A DNA stretch of 64,000 nucleotides from Laetiporus sulphureus 93-53 (GCF_001632365.1 NW_024468514.1:455117-519116); one strand, 5' to 3'. Counted from the stretch's first letter, positions 22,553 through 34,664 are shown. Numbers and translations: made by a program. The notes: a model not told the origin generated them from the letters alone.

Positions 22553-24840
22553 AGATGTGCTGTCATGAAATTATTTGTTTGAGGCGAGAACTACGTGCAC
22601 TATGGTATTATTTAATGAGATGCGGTATGTTGTGTATTTTTAGGCGTATAGAATCGCATCTCCTTAGGCGGGTATTAGAAGAGTAATTATTACGCTCTCG
22701 GATAACGATAAATAACGACAGGACTGATACAGCACGTAGCACAGTCTAATGTTTCATTTATATACTCGTCAACGTTTCATAAAAGTTCATGTCATATCAT
22801 CCCCGGCAGTGCTAATAATCACTGTCTCTGACATCCAGTCTTCAACAGACATTGAGCGGCCGGCGAATTCGATACTGCCGAGTAGCTCCAAAGTCGTCCC
22901 TTCAGATTCATCCGAGCGGTAACTGACCCGTCGCAAGTTGAGGCAGACGTGGGATCTCTGAGAGTGCATAGTCAATATACGAAACTCACGCGACGCTGAC
23001 GTGACCTACCGCGATGGACATTATAGCAAACTGCCAGCTGGGCGATCAACTAGATTCAGTCGAGATTGTATTGCGGCAGGGAAGACGAGCCTCACCAAAA
23101 GCAGAGCCCCACGAGGGGGCTATCCATGAAACGATAGCACAGTAAGTTATACAGCATGATAGCTACGCAGACGATCAAGAGGTACATACCAAAGATGAGA
23201 GTGTATGCCCACATTCCATCTCGCACTAGGATGTACAACACGGAGCTTCCTGACAAGCCTCGGCGCATATCGGAGAAAAATCTAATCAAGGTCAAGGCAA
23301 AGAAGGTCTCGAACGCGAGAAGGCACACCCTTCTGACTGATTGAGATCAATATAACTTGGAAGTGACGTCCGACGCACCAGTAGGACGTGAAGATACTGG
23401 GGGCATGTGTGACCAGGCATGTCGGGTTGAACTGAATTTGGGGTATGCTGAAAGCGAGAATGGTGATCATGGCAGCGACTTCCATGGCGAAAAGCGCAAT
23501 GACGAGGCCGACGACTGGCCTATTGCAATTAAACATGGCGCAGACTACAGTGAAGACAGGTCATCAACAAGCGTTAGCTTCAGGAAAAATGTTAGATGCA
23601 CCTCGCGCGATCAGGACGGCCTCGACAGCTATGATCAGCGCTTCGTTCGCGACGAATTGGTATATAGTCAACCCTCGACATTGGTTCGAGTACAGCGGAC
23701 TGCTGCCGTTTTCTCCAGGAAAAAATCGGACCATTGACCTATTAGCACTAAATCAGCGTTCATAATTGCGTCGTGAGGGCGAAGGGCCGGAGAACTGCAG
23801 TACGTACAAAAGAACAACGTATGGGAAATGCCTGATGAAACATATATCCACTTCATCCATGAGTGCGATGCCCTGCGCAGCAATCGGAGTGATCGATCAC
23901 GTAGAGCATTCATAAACTTACTTCCAAATGTACTCGATCTGCATAATACGTCTTGACAGCAAGAAATTTTAATCAAAGCCCAATATGATGCTCACCTCGG
24001 CGACGAGATGAATGAGCATATCGTAAACGACGCAGCAACCGGCGGCGACAACGAGGTACAGGATCACTGAATTGACATATGAGCTGTGAATTGAGATGAG
24101 CTCGCAGCGCAGTCTGAACCTCACCCGCGTCATCTACGTACTCCGATACTGTTTCCGAAGTTCCCATGGAACGGTGTTCTTGGCTAGTAATTGAGGCGAG
24201 GACAGTGCCAGCCGGTAGCTCGTAGCAATTAAGTGAGCACGACTCGTCACCCGGCGCTCCACAGCTCTCGCTCTACCAGCTTTAGTATATAGCATCCCCA
24301 CCATGTTGGCCATGAGGTGACATGAGCTCGTCAGAACATTAGAAGACTGATCATCCACATAGACGTGGCCGGCGTAGCGCCAGAAAGTATCAATCATCTG
24401 AGAAGGGCTGCTTCTCTGATATAGGAAATTTGCTGCGCACGAATAGGACGAACACCAGCTTTACTAACCACCAGGAGCAGGTGTAATAGACACGCGCGAC
24501 CGTTGCAATACGCATGGGATGTACAAAGGGGTCGTCTCAGTGCCCGCATGATGCACAACTTCGCGAAGTTGACGGTCTCATCGAAGCATCCGATGCTATA
24601 TCATGATTTGGCGAGGCAAAATGATAGATTACATCACGGAGTCCAGCTCCGATGCTCTTCGTAGGTTCCGAGCGTCAGTTAGAGAATTAGTGGTTGTCTG
24701 ATATCCGCTTTCGTCCGTTGAGACTGAGCAAGCTGAACGAGAGGAATCGTTTGAACAAGAAGCAGGCAAGCGATAATGCACATCGAAAGCAGTGAAAATT
24801 CCCGTTCTTGTAGGCAACTGAACGACTTTCCGCGTTTGCC
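22125..24840. repeat. Segmental duplication, unit 1
   Basis: This block and 24955-27995 align in the same orientation. Each has the 3' end of the Cys-cluster gene (plus strand), then a DUF6533 gene on the minus strand with its upstream region. Matching landmarks include aacaaacg/aacaagcgg at the left and gcaggcaag plus ctgaacga near the right. Divergence is visible throughout, so the duplication is not recent. Unit 1 keeps the working end of the Cys-cluster gene but has the frameshifted DUF6533 copy. Confidence 0.8.
22787..24167 (-). pseudogene. DUF6533 membrane protein copy with a 1-bp frameshift
   Basis: The minus-strand exons run from an ATG at 24167 (MGTSETVSEY) to a TGA at 22787. Joined exons give ILYLVVAAGCCVVYDMLIHL, IEYIWK, ASHSWMKWIY, YQFVANEALIIAVEAVLIAR, VCAMFNCNRPVVGLVIALFA, FETFFALTLIRFFSDMRRG and the tail SQRSHVCLNLRR, all in family order. 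Compared with the duplicate at 25874-27303, one base is missing near 23839-23841, just after MKWIY. The shifted frame then meets a stop in the next exon, so the protein would end after roughly 100 residues. Either the copy is a young pseudogene or the base is an assembly error; all other exons and splice sites look sound. Confidence 0.75.
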
Positions 24841-24954
24841 AAGTAGGCAGCTTTCACAGCCTGCGTCACGAGGTTGTTCCACTGGAAATCTGATGGAAAT
24901 ACACCAGAAATAAGTAAAGTCATGCCCTGGAAAAATTGTACAGAAGAACTTTCC

Positions 24955-25304
24955 ATCTTTGATTGAAACGAACAAGCGGCAGGAGATGGAAGCTGAGCCA
25001 GCTACAGTGTTCGTCAGTGCTGGTGTTTCTGACCAAAGTGTTGTTGTTTCAGTCCCTGCGAACACAGGCGACGGTGAAAACGTGACCGACGAGGCAGGAA
25101 TTTGACAGAGTGGTATCAAGGCGAGTCTTGCATCCTGACTTTCAGAGAAGCGCTATTGAGAATGTCCGCGTTCCATTTTGTGGCAGCAAGAGTTGGCATA
25201 GGCAACTCCCTTCAAATGCCAGCGCATCGCTCTGCTCTCGACGTAAGGATCGTCTGAAGAAGAAACAGGTCAAAGTGAAGCAGCGGTTTCATCTGGAGCC
25301 TTGA
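24955..25304 (+). pseudogene. Decayed copy of the last two exons of the Cys-cluster gene
   Basis: In the second duplication unit the plus strand repeats the end of exon 4 (ETNKRQEMEAEPATVFVSAG, then VTDEAGI) and exon 5 (CGSKSWHRQLPSNAS). A TGA replaces a Leu codon just before the splice site. The GC-AG donor has changed from ggcaagt to ggcgagt. Two of the four cluster cysteines are lost (Cys to Trp and Cys to Arg). The upstream three exons are absent. It cannot make a working cluster and is a fragment carried along with the neighbouring membrane-protein gene. Confidence 0.85.
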
Positions 25305-25589
25305 TCTTGCGGATCAGTCGGTCGCAACAGTACTAAGAACGACCAGCTGCAGCGTATACTCACGTCGAGATCTAGCAATGCTACCGTGTTTGCGATTCGA
25401 AGGTGTGCTGTCATGAAGTTTATTTGTTTGAGGCGACAACTAAATGCACCATGATATCATTTAATGAGATGGGGTGTTTTAGGCGTATGTCGTCGGGCAG
25501 GTAATCTGAAGAGTAATTGTTACGCTCTCGGATAACGATAATTAATGACAGGACTAATACAGCCATAGCACCGTTTTACGATTCATTTA

Positions 25590-25844
25590 CACAGCGTGCA
25601 TAGCAACATTTTTCCATTGGAAAACAATAGAGAAACTCTGAAAACATATTAAGCTTTGATTTGGAAAAATGGTGAAGAAATTGAAGCTTCCTCCATCATT
25701 AAATTGCTATATATGGGCATGTGCTACCCAAATATGGAAACATGTGCATAATATTTCTTAACATTTTTCCAAGGCAGGGCTTTATATTCTTTTACTATAT
25801 TTTCACGGTTTCTTCAGTGGAAAAATATTGCTGTGCACGCTGTG
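25590..25844. mobile_element. 255-bp MITE with 27-bp terminal inverted repeats
   Basis: The left end reads cacagcgtgcatagcaac and the right end is its mirror (caatattgctgtgc...cgctgtg direction), 27 bp with two mismatches. TTA flanks both sides (25587-25589 and 25845-25847). Unit 1 of the duplication has the empty site, with a single TTA in the matching sequence near 22760. The inside is AT-rich and codes for nothing. A 3-bp TTA target and short size fit a PIF/Harbinger-type (Tourist-like) MITE; a TA target of Tc1/mariner type is the alternative. Confidence 0.8.
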
Positions 25845-25873
25845 TTATATACTCGTCAACGCTGCACAAAAGC

Positions 25874-27303
25874 TCACGTCATATCATGCCCGGCAGTGCT
25901 AGTGATCACTGTGTCTGACATCCAATCATCAGCTTCAGCAGGCATGGAGCGGCCGGCGAATTCAATACTGCCGAGCAGCTCCATCCTCAACGTCGTCCCG
26001 TCAGATTCATGCGAACGATGACTGAACCGTCGCAAGTTGAGCAAGACGTGGGATCCCTGGGACTGAATGATCAGTATACGAAGGTCACGCGAGATACTAA
26101 TGCGACTTACCGCGATGGACATTATAGCAAACTCCCAGCTGGGCGATCAACATGTTCAGTCGAGATTGCGTTGCAGCAAGCAAAATGAGCTCACCAAAAG
26201 CAAAGCCCCGCAAGGGAACCATCTATGAGATGGTAGCACAGCGTGTTCAGCAGCATGATAGCTACGCATGAAATGCATCAAGAAACCGTCACCGATCATA
26301 CGATCAACAGGTACGAACCGAAGATGACAGCGTACGCCCACATCCCGTCTCGAACTAGGATGTACAACACGGAGGTTCCCGACAGGCCTCGGCGTATATC
26401 AGAGAAAAACCTAATCAAGGTCAAAGCAAAGAGGAAGGTCTCGAACGCGAGAGACCACAGCCTTTTCACCCACTCAGATTGGAATAACTAGCTCAGGAGT
26501 GGCGTTCAACGCACCAGTAGGACGTGAAGATACTCGGAGTGTGTGTGATCAGGCATGTCGGGCTGAACTGGATTCTGGGTATGCTGAACGCGAGGACGGT
26601 GATCATGGCAGCGACTTCCATAGCGAAAAGCGCAATGACGAGGCCGACGACTGGCTTATTGCGATTAAACATGGCGCAGACTACGGTTCAGGTGAGCCAT
26701 CAGCGAGCGTCAGCTTCAGGGTATAAATGATAGACGCACCTCGTGCGATCAGAATAGCCTCGACAGCTACAGTCAGCGCTTCATTCGCGATGAATTGGTA
26801 TGTGATGAACCCTCGACATTGGTTCGAGTGCAGCCGACTGCCGCTGCTTGATCCAGGGAGAAAAACATTGATTGTTCTATCAGAGGTAAATCAGCATCCG
26901 TAATTGCATCGCGAGGGCGAAGGCTCGGAAAATGATGGCACGTACATGGGAACGATGTATGGGAAGTGCCTGATGAAGGCATATATCCACTTCATCCATG
27001 AATGCGATGCTCTGGGCAGCAATCGGTGAGTGATCGATCATGTCCGGCGTTCATAAACTTACTTCCAGATGTACTCGATCTGCAGAATATGTCTCAACAG
27101 CGTAGAGGTAATCAAAGCTCATCATGCTCACCTCGTCGCCGAGATGAATGAGCATATCATAAACGAGGCAGCAAGTGGCGGCGACATTGAGGTACTTGAT
27201 CACTTGATTGAGATACGAGATGTGAATTGAGATCAGCTCGCAGAGCAGTCCGAACCTCACCCGTAATATCTGCGTACTCCGAGACTGTTTCCGAAGTGAC
27301 CAT
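25874..27303 (-). CDS. DUF6533-type multi-pass membrane protein (intact duplicate)
   Basis: ATG at 27303, stop at 25874, about ten exons including a 17-nt micro-exon (IEYIWK). The product starts MVTSETVSEYADIT, then VIKYLNVAATCCLVYDMLIH with LGDE, KASHSWMKWIYAFIRHFPYI, YQFIANEALTVAVEAILIAR, VCAMFNRNKPVVGLVIALFA, FETFLFALTLIRFFSDIRRG, LLNTLCYHLIDGSLAGLCFW, and a tail WEFAIMSIASQGSHVLLNLR. Seven or so hydrophobic segments are expected. Function is unknown, as for the family. All joins keep frame, in contrast to the unit-1 copy. The MITE lies 30 bases past its stop, within its likely 3' end or terminator region. Confidence 0.8.
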
Positions 27304-27995
27304 GGAACCGTGTTCCTGGCTAGTTACTGAGGAGAAGACAGTGCCAGCCGGTACCTCGCAGTAATCAAGTGAGCGCGACTTGTCACCCGACACTCCCCAG
27401 CTCTCGCTCTACCAGCTTTATAATATAGCATCCCCACCAGCGACTCATGTTGGCCACGAGCTGATATGCCGAAAGATAGCGATCGGAGATAAGCAGCTTC
27501 CTTTTAAATTTGTTCTCGACGACCTTCTTCAGAACGCTAGAAGACCGATTTGGCCACATAACGTTAGTCGGCGTAGCACCAGACAGTATCAGTCATCTGA
27601 GAAGGGCTGCCTCGCTGTGCACGAGGAGAACGAAGACCACTTTTACTACGCAACTGGAGCTGGCTGAAGGACTGTTGCCATACGCATCAGATGCACGGAG
27701 CGTCGCCTCAGCACCCGCTTGACGCACAACTTCGCGAAGTCGCCGGTCTCGTCGGAGCACCCGACGCTCGTGATGGTATAGCATGACTTGGCGAGGCCAA
27801 ACGATGCATTACATCATGGAGTCCAGCTCCGATGCCCTCTTCGCAGATTCCGAGAGCCAGTCGGCGAATGAGTGGTCGTCTACATTCGCCTCTACTCGCC
27901 GGGGCTGAACGAGAGGAATTGGTTGGATAAGCAGCAGGCAAGAGGGAATCCGCGTTGTAAACAATGAAGAATTCCGGTTTCTGTAGGAAACTGAA

Positions 27996-28664
27996 CGAGT
28001 CAAACGTATCTCCGTCACCAGCTTTGTGGGAATTCATCGTAATGCGACCAGCGTCCTTGGAAGGGTTATAGATGCGCCATCGTCCTGTTTTTCACGAAGG
28101 AGAATCGAACATGTACATACAAACCGGCGTCGCATCACGGATCGTCTGTGTCGATCATCACTATGAATCCTTCCGAAAAGCCTTGTTTCCGGTAAATGCA
28201 TGATTGTTTTGAAATGCAGGCATTGAACATTGAACAAAGAGTGTTGCATTGTTGAACAAGTAGATGGAGACATTTAGCAAAAGACAAGGGGGGCGGTGAC
28301 ATCGAGCGCTTGCGCCACGCGGGCCACAACGCCATGTAGTTCCAGGATAACGTTTCAGCGGACCCATAAGAGGGAATGATATATAAGCTTCAAAAAATGT
28401 CCCGTACGCTGAAGAGCATTTGGGCAAAGTTGAGATAGTGTGACCTTTGAATGACATATTACATGGTTAAAATTGTTATTCCCCAGAGACCATCTGACAC
28501 AATAATAGTTATACGCTGCAGGTGACCGATGAGGTGATGAACCATTCAATAGCATTAAATGATACAACATCTCAATCAACAGCGCTCGCAGCACTGATGG
28601 GCTTACGAGAGCAAAAAATCCACAGTTATTCGGTCATTTGTCAGCGAATCTGGTCCCGACGGAC
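27996..28664. other. Intergenic region, nothing seen
   Basis: Divergent spacer between the DUF6533 copy (-) and the quinone reductase gene (+). Only short frames without motifs occur. Confidence 0.4.
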
Positions 28665-30136
28665 ATGATACTGAGATCGTTTGCACCGTTCCGCTCCCAA
28701 CTCGTCCGATTGTCAAGGTTCATCACTATTCGCTATCCACAAATGTCGTCTCCGTCGCAGATGCAGGCGATTTTGATCAACAAGCAGGGAGACTTTGACG
28801 TGATCGAGAAGGCAGCTGTCCCCGTTCCGCAGGCTGCGCCTGGCAATATCCTCGTGAAGGTGCGTTGCACACAGGGAGGTTCGATGCATGCAGGTGGATG
28901 TGATTGGTTGGTTACGTTCTAGATGGCCTATGGCGGCGTAAACTTCATAGATACCTACTATAGGTGACGTTTAATCCGTCCTCCATGATAATTTACGCGG
29001 AACCGTTAAATGATCGTTTGCGTTTGATCAGGAAAGGCTTGTACAACATCAACCAGTTTCCGTTCATCGTTGGCAGCGAAGGTTCTGGCACTATTGCCAG
29101 CCTGCCATCCGACGAGAACGTCGTAAACTACGAAGAGTACAAGAAACGAAATTTTGCCGTGGGTGGCAAAGTCGCGGTGGTGCGTAATGTCGTGCGAATG
29201 CCAAGGCGCAGTGTTCGCGACTGACTTTACTGGGTACGCAGTATAACCTCGGCCTGTTCGCGGAGTACGCCAGTGTACCATGGAAGAACGTCTTTCCGGT
29301 ACCTGAATCCGTACCGCTACGCACGGCAGCAGCCGGTCTTGCTCAAGGTGCATATTATAAACATAAGAAGACGATCTAGGCTTTCCAACATCATGATGCG
29401 TCACCAATCGTACAGGCATAACCGTCGTGTCCTTCGTCGAAGAGGCGTATAACGTCCAACCAAACGATATAATCCTCGTGCACACCGTCGCAGGTGGGCT
29501 CGGCCTTCTCTTCGCGCAGCTCATCAAGGCGCGCGGTGCGACCGTCATCGGGACGACGAGCACGCCCGAGAAGGCGGCGCTCGCGCGTGCGCACGGCGCA
29601 GACCATGTCATCCTGTACCCCAAGGAGGACACCGTGCAGCGTGTGTTGGAGATCACGCATGGCGAGGGTGTCCATGCGGTCTTCGACGGCGTAGGCAAGG
29701 ATACGTGCGTCTTACACTGCGCACCGACTGCGGGCGTCACGTTGATGCGAGCCATGTAGATTTGACAATGACTTCAAGCTCCTCCGCCGGAAGGGCACGT
29801 TGGTCTCTGTAGGTAATGCCTCCGGCGCGGTCCCACCTTTCGCGCCGCTCAAGCTGGCCGAGAAGAATCTGAGGCTCTTGCGACCGACGTACGTTTTTTC
29901 CTGCAATCCTCCAGGGTGACTTGTAATCACACCTTCGTAGGCTGGGTAACTACATCGCTACCCCGGAGGAAGGCCGCAGGTACACCACCAAGCTGTTCAA
30001 ACTCATCGCGGACGGGACGCTCAAGATCAACGTTTTCCGTGAGTATCCCTTCACAGCGGAAGGTGTCAAGCAGGCACAGAAGGACCTTACTGGTGGAAAG
30101 ACCACTGGAAAGCTCGTGATCAAGATCGCGGAGTGA
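28665..30136 (+). CDS. ZTA1-like NADPH:quinone oxidoreductase (zeta-crystallin family)
   Basis: Seven exons: 28665-28859, 28923-28963, 29032-29179, 29242-29347, 29416-29704, 29760-29888, 29941-30136; the total gives 367 residues. The core reads VNFIDTYYRKGLY, PFIVGSEGSGTI, FAEYASVPW, the nucleotide-binding segment VHTVAGGLGLLFAQLIKARG, VIGTTSTPEKAALARAHGAD, and the C-terminal GGKTTGKLVIKIAE. This is the medium-chain reductase fold without catalytic zinc, which reduces quinones with NADPH; yeast Zta1 is the model. Two starts are possible: 28665 adds 26 residues rich in Arg/Ser/Phe (MILRSFAPFRSQLVRLSRF) that could be a mitochondrial presequence, and 28743 (MSSPSQMQAILI) would give a cytosolic form. 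No damage is seen. Confidence 0.9.
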
Positions 30137-30731
30137 TGTGGAAGTACTGGCGTGAGACGAGCGGCGGAAAGGCCGAGATGTAACCACATAATGTACTTGT
30201 ATGCAAAGACGTGTACCGCCGATAAGAAGTCATGCATGGGAAATATTGAGTCTGGGATTTAGGTGTGGGTGCTTGAGCTCGTCGATAAAGAAAATCACTC
30301 GGTGGGGTCTCAACATGCTCTTCCATTGCACAACTCTACGACGTAACCGCACGAGGAAGAACTGCACAGTGTACCGGCATGAGAATCCACCGGCCTAGCA
30401 AGATTCTATCCGCATCCGAGCTTGATCCCTATATCATGTGTATTCCGCGTTACGGGTCCGATGGAAATACGACATTATATTTGAGGATACGCGTAGTTCA
30501 CGGAAGCAGTGCCGAATATCGAGAGAAAGGGTGCCACAGTGAAAAACTGGCCGCTTTATCCGTTGGATAAGCTGGAATAAACAAAAAAATATGAGCAAAT
30601 TATACGTCGCATGATGGGGACAGTTATAAGTTAACCATATGCATCACACGCATGTACGGTATCTGTATACGTAGTCTGTGCATATTACATATTAACCAAT
30701 ACCTCTACTACACTCTAGAGTCGGTACCTTT
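30137..30731. other. Spacer between convergent genes
   Basis: No gene is seen. The quinone reductase (+) and FAP1-like (-) genes end towards each other here, so the stretch holds two 3' ends. Confidence 0.4.
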
Positions 30732-33700
30732 TCATGCATCATCCTCCCAACTATCTGGGACATGTTCATCCGCATGGGCGGCGATAGTAACCGCTTGATG
30801 TGGGGGATGAGGGAGTGAAACTGCCGACGACGGACGAGTTGCAGGCGGTGACCCCACAGGCCTGGAAGCCCACACGCTGGAAGAAGCCGAATTCGGCGGA
30901 CGCGCAACAGCAGCGCTCCAGCCTCCAAGCCCCGACGTGGGCGGAGGAATTATGGAACGCGCCGGAGGCGCAGCGGCTCGAGGCAACTGATGCACGGTGG
31001 GGCTGCGTAGATCTGCTAATTTGCCGAGATTGAAAGCAGGTGAGCTGGATGACGATTGTGGTACCGTGGCGGCGGCCGAGAGGAGGGGAGCGGGTAGCCG
31101 CGAATCAATCCGCCTAAAAAGCTGAACGCTGCGGTTTGGCTCTTGATCCACCATCTGCGTGTCGATGCGGTATACAGCAGCGAGCTGCATCCGAAACATT
31201 AGCCCGGCCAATTTCTAGAAGGGAATGACGACCGTCACTTACATCATGAACGAACTTCCGCCTTACTTCCGGCATCGGTGCTAAGATCTGACTCTTCTTG
31301 TCGGACGAGAGGAAGCTTTTTTTAGAAAAATAGAAAAGGGGGACCACATGAGTTTCCCATCTGATATCTGAATCGTGATAGAACTTACTCGGCTAGGCTC
31401 TTCTCAACCATGGTACAAAATTTCGCATTGGCCTTCGCAAACGCTAACAACTCGTCACTGTACGTGACTGGATGCATCGTACCACGGTCTGGATTTATGC
31501 CTAGAGCTTCCGCGAGACGAGCATTACGCTTGGCGACCAGACATTCGTTCGAGCACTTGAGCTGTTGCGAGTGTTCGCGACCCGTAGGGTTGGTAGTGCA
31601 GCGTCCGCAAGGGACTTGTTGGCGGATGCGCCCGCAAGGACAGGTGAGAGTCACGATAGAGCGGCAGGGCTCTGCCTCGGAACAGGCCGCAGGTGCGTGA
31701 CACGGTAAGGGACAAGGGTGATGAGCGGGAAGGCTGGTGCAGTATATCCATGAGCGCACCGTTATCGACGGGGAAACGAAAAAAAGAAGCAACATACCAA
31801 AGTTTACGTGGCTTGCCACAGACCGCTGTACAGGGACCACAAGCGTCGCTGTGACACAAGCGCTCGCAACGATGGAACCCGCACGCGAGCAACCTAAACA
31901 GTGGATGAGACAATCAGCATCCGTCATTGACAGCAGAGCCAGAATACGTCTTACTTTCCGCACGGCGTTCCACATGAAACCTTCTCCTGCGAGCACTTTA
32001 CGTTGTCGACCATCTTTTTTCCACATGCACATCGCTTGCTTGTCAAGAAAACACACGGCGGGCATGGAATCGGATCTTCGTGACATAGATGCTGGGCCTT
32101 CGGATGACCACAGGGCGGCGGGGGACGCGCACACGGATAATGACAGCTTATGCGGGTTCCACACGGAATTGGTGGTTCAAGAATCGTGCGCCCACAATTG
32201 CAAATCATCTACCAGCCAGCAGTGGTTAAAATCGCCGGAATGTGATCATCGACGCTAACGGGGACTCACCTCATCAAAAGAACTCCTCAGGCACAGCGGG
32301 CATGCGCCTCTGTGGTCGCGCTGCTCACAATGATGGTTTCCGCAAGATAGCAACTTCCCACAAACCAGGTCGCACTCGTGCCACCCTGCCTCGTCCACTA
32401 TCGCGCTCTCCATTTCCGCCTTCTTTTTCCCCTTACCCTTCGCTGCGCTCGCAAGGCTCGCCAGCGGACAGCACAAGCGATTGCACCGATGTTTCCCGCA
32501 GGCCCGCAGCGCGGTGCAAGGCCGATCACAAAAGATTTCTTCCACGCCAGGGTCATCGCGTCCACGCGCCTGGTCCTCGAAGCACGGCACGTCCCGCGTC
32601 GTCGCACCGCACCGGCAGGGACGCACAACCATGATGCGGCACGGCGGACATGGGCCGGTGTGGCAGCGAGCTGAGCATGCGTGACTGCATCCCTCGAGCG
32701 GCTTCATGCAGTTCGACTCGCACGTCGGAATAGGATCCGTGCATGATGTCCGCATAAGCAATGTACCAGGAGGGAAGAATGGTGAAGAAGACGGCTTGAG
32801 CACGTGCTTGCCGCACGGACAATGTGTGACGAGCGACGGGGAGCGGGGGCAAGGCTCAGGCGTGAGCGACGGCGGATGACAGGGCTTGGAACAAGTGTGG
32901 ATGCCACAGTCGAACGGTCGCCCGCATATTTCTCCGCATTCGAACTGCCCAGTCCACCTCTTCTCCTGACCTTCTTCCATTACAGCGCACTCTTTCTCCT
33001 CGCCCTCACCACACCCCAGCTCCCGTTCCTCCTTCCCGCAGTAACATCGCGCCTTATGCCGAACCTTGCACGGCGGACAAGGTCCGGGATGGCATATCTC
33101 CTCGCAGTCATGATTCCCACAGCTTAATTTATGCCCACACTTTTGCCCGCAGGACAGTTCCGCGGCTGTCTTGTCGCTTGTCTTTTCCGGCGCGAGATGT
33201 GAGCACCGGAATGAGAGCATCTGCTTTCCGCAGTGGCATGGAAGCTGTAACGTCACCTGGCAGGGCGGACATGGACCCGGGTGGCATGCAAGAGGACAGG
33301 GATGCCCACAAGCACGGGGACGAGAGCATAGGTTCCCACACGAGTGTGGGGTCGCAAGACGAGAAAGCTTGGGCTCGAGGGTAGATCCACAAAAACACCT
33401 AAGTGGTCATGAGTCGCCGAACAGATATGCGAGACATGTTGACTCACCAATACCCGCTTGGCACAATTTCCCTCTTCGCTTGACATCCTGGACACCTCCA
33501 CTCTCCCTTCTTCTCCACGCCACGCGCACGCCATGCCGCCGTAATATCTTTCACGCTCTTCGATGCCCACGCCCGAATGCACTTCAGGTGAAAAGTCGTC
33601 CAGCAGCACTGTGCCGTGTTAGCTCTCGGTCGTGAGCCATCGCCCTCGTCGTCTGTCGCGGCAGAGATCGGAATTGAAGGCGAGCAGGACCATGTCGGTT

Positions 33701-34664
33701 GAGCAGGATGAATAGCAGCGAAGCAGATAAGACAGTCAGGATAAGGAGCTGTGCTGAGGTCACGGATGAGTCGCGACGTGAGATCGTCCGCCTTTGGAGC
33801 AGCGTTGCGGTGCTTCTGCGACGGCTTCGCTTCCTGCTTCTCGAACGCCGCCGTCGCCGACTCCGTCAGGGAGCTGTTGAATTTTCCACCACGACGGCTC
33901 CTTTTGGGTACTTGCCGAGGAGCAGCAGGCTTCTTCCCGTCCAACTCTGCCTGTGCAGACACTACATGCTCGAACATGGCAGATGAAGTTGCAGAGACTT
34001 CCTGCTTCGCGGGCGCCGCTGCCGCTGAGACCGTCAGGAGGCTGTTGAACTTTCCATAACGGCGGCTAGTTCTGGGTCCTTGCCGAGGAGCAGCAGGCAT
34101 CTTCCCATCCAACTCTCCCTGTGTAGACACGACATGCTCGGACATAGCAGATGAATTTGCAGAGGGAGGAGGACGAGTGTGAGGTTTCCCTGGCCTTGCA
34201 GATCGGCTACCTGAGGCTACCGAACTCTCTGAATTTGGAGCATCTACATTCACGGGAGCCGCCGGCCCTCCCTGAACTGATGTGACATGTTCTGATGTAG
34301 CCGATGTTCTCGATGGAGAACGGGGTAGGCGGGTGGAAATCCTCCTCTGCTCTGAAGGTCGACTTGCTGAGGCTGCTGCTTCCGCATGACTTGGGACCTC
34401 CGCACTCACATGCCATCCGTGAGAAGCATTCTCATTTCCCCGAGCTGATGCGGACCATTCCCGCTGTTGCTTGATAGGTCTCCGACGTTGAATTGTGCCC
34501 TGTGAAGGTTCACCATTGCCGGTCGAGGCGGGCTGGTCAGCGTTGGGAGGGGGCTTTCTTCTCGACCGCCCTGGGGGCTTTTGTCGCTGTGGGTGGTCGT
34601 TTCCGTTCGGTAATGCAGAACTTGTCGTGGCAGAAAGCGGGGCAGAAGGAGTGGTATGGGCCAT
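30732..34664 (-). CDS. FAP1: FAP1/NFX1-type zinc-finger protein with RING and R3H regions
   Basis: Seven exons (34664-33448, 33398-32270, 32208-31955, 31893-31798, 31733-31389, 31315-31243, 31184-30732) give 1188 residues. Order: a 300-residue Ser/Pro/Arg-rich head with an internal 56-residue repeat; a RING/PHD-like zone (DCLICFAAI..CCWTTFHLKC..WRCPGCQ); then eight or more NFX1 fingers such as CGHPCPLACHPGPCPPCQ, CGNHDCEEICHPGPCPPC and CGIHTCSKPCH; then a C-terminal R3H-like part (KKSQILAPMPEVRRKFVHD, MVDQEPNRSVQLFRR). In yeast Fap1 binds FKBP12 and gives rapamycin resistance; NFX1 proteins bind nucleic acid and the RING implies ubiquitin ligation. The start at 34664 is the first ATG of the exon. 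All joins keep frame and no defect is seen. Confidence 0.92.
33800..34180 (-). repeat. Internal coding repeat in the FAP1 head
   Basis: Two copies of a 168-bp unit encode EHVVSTQGELDGKMPAAPRQ... and EHVVSAQAELDGKKPAAPRQ..., each running to a KQE. The strings catgctcg at 33965 and 34133 mark the period. A third partial motif (SEHVTSVQG) lies upstream. Confidence 0.8.

Larger units (their letters stand above)
24955..27995. repeat. Segmental duplication, unit 2
   Basis: Second copy of the block at 22125-24840, about 330 bases longer, mainly because of the small inverted-repeat element at 25590-25844. It carries the intact DUF6533 gene and the dead Cys-cluster fragment, the reverse of unit 1. 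Confidence 0.8.

Noticed and set aside
26243..26726. Plus-strand frames of 75-82 codons with a mirror set at 23156-23737
   Set aside because: They are antisense to the DUF6533 exons and are shared only through the duplication.
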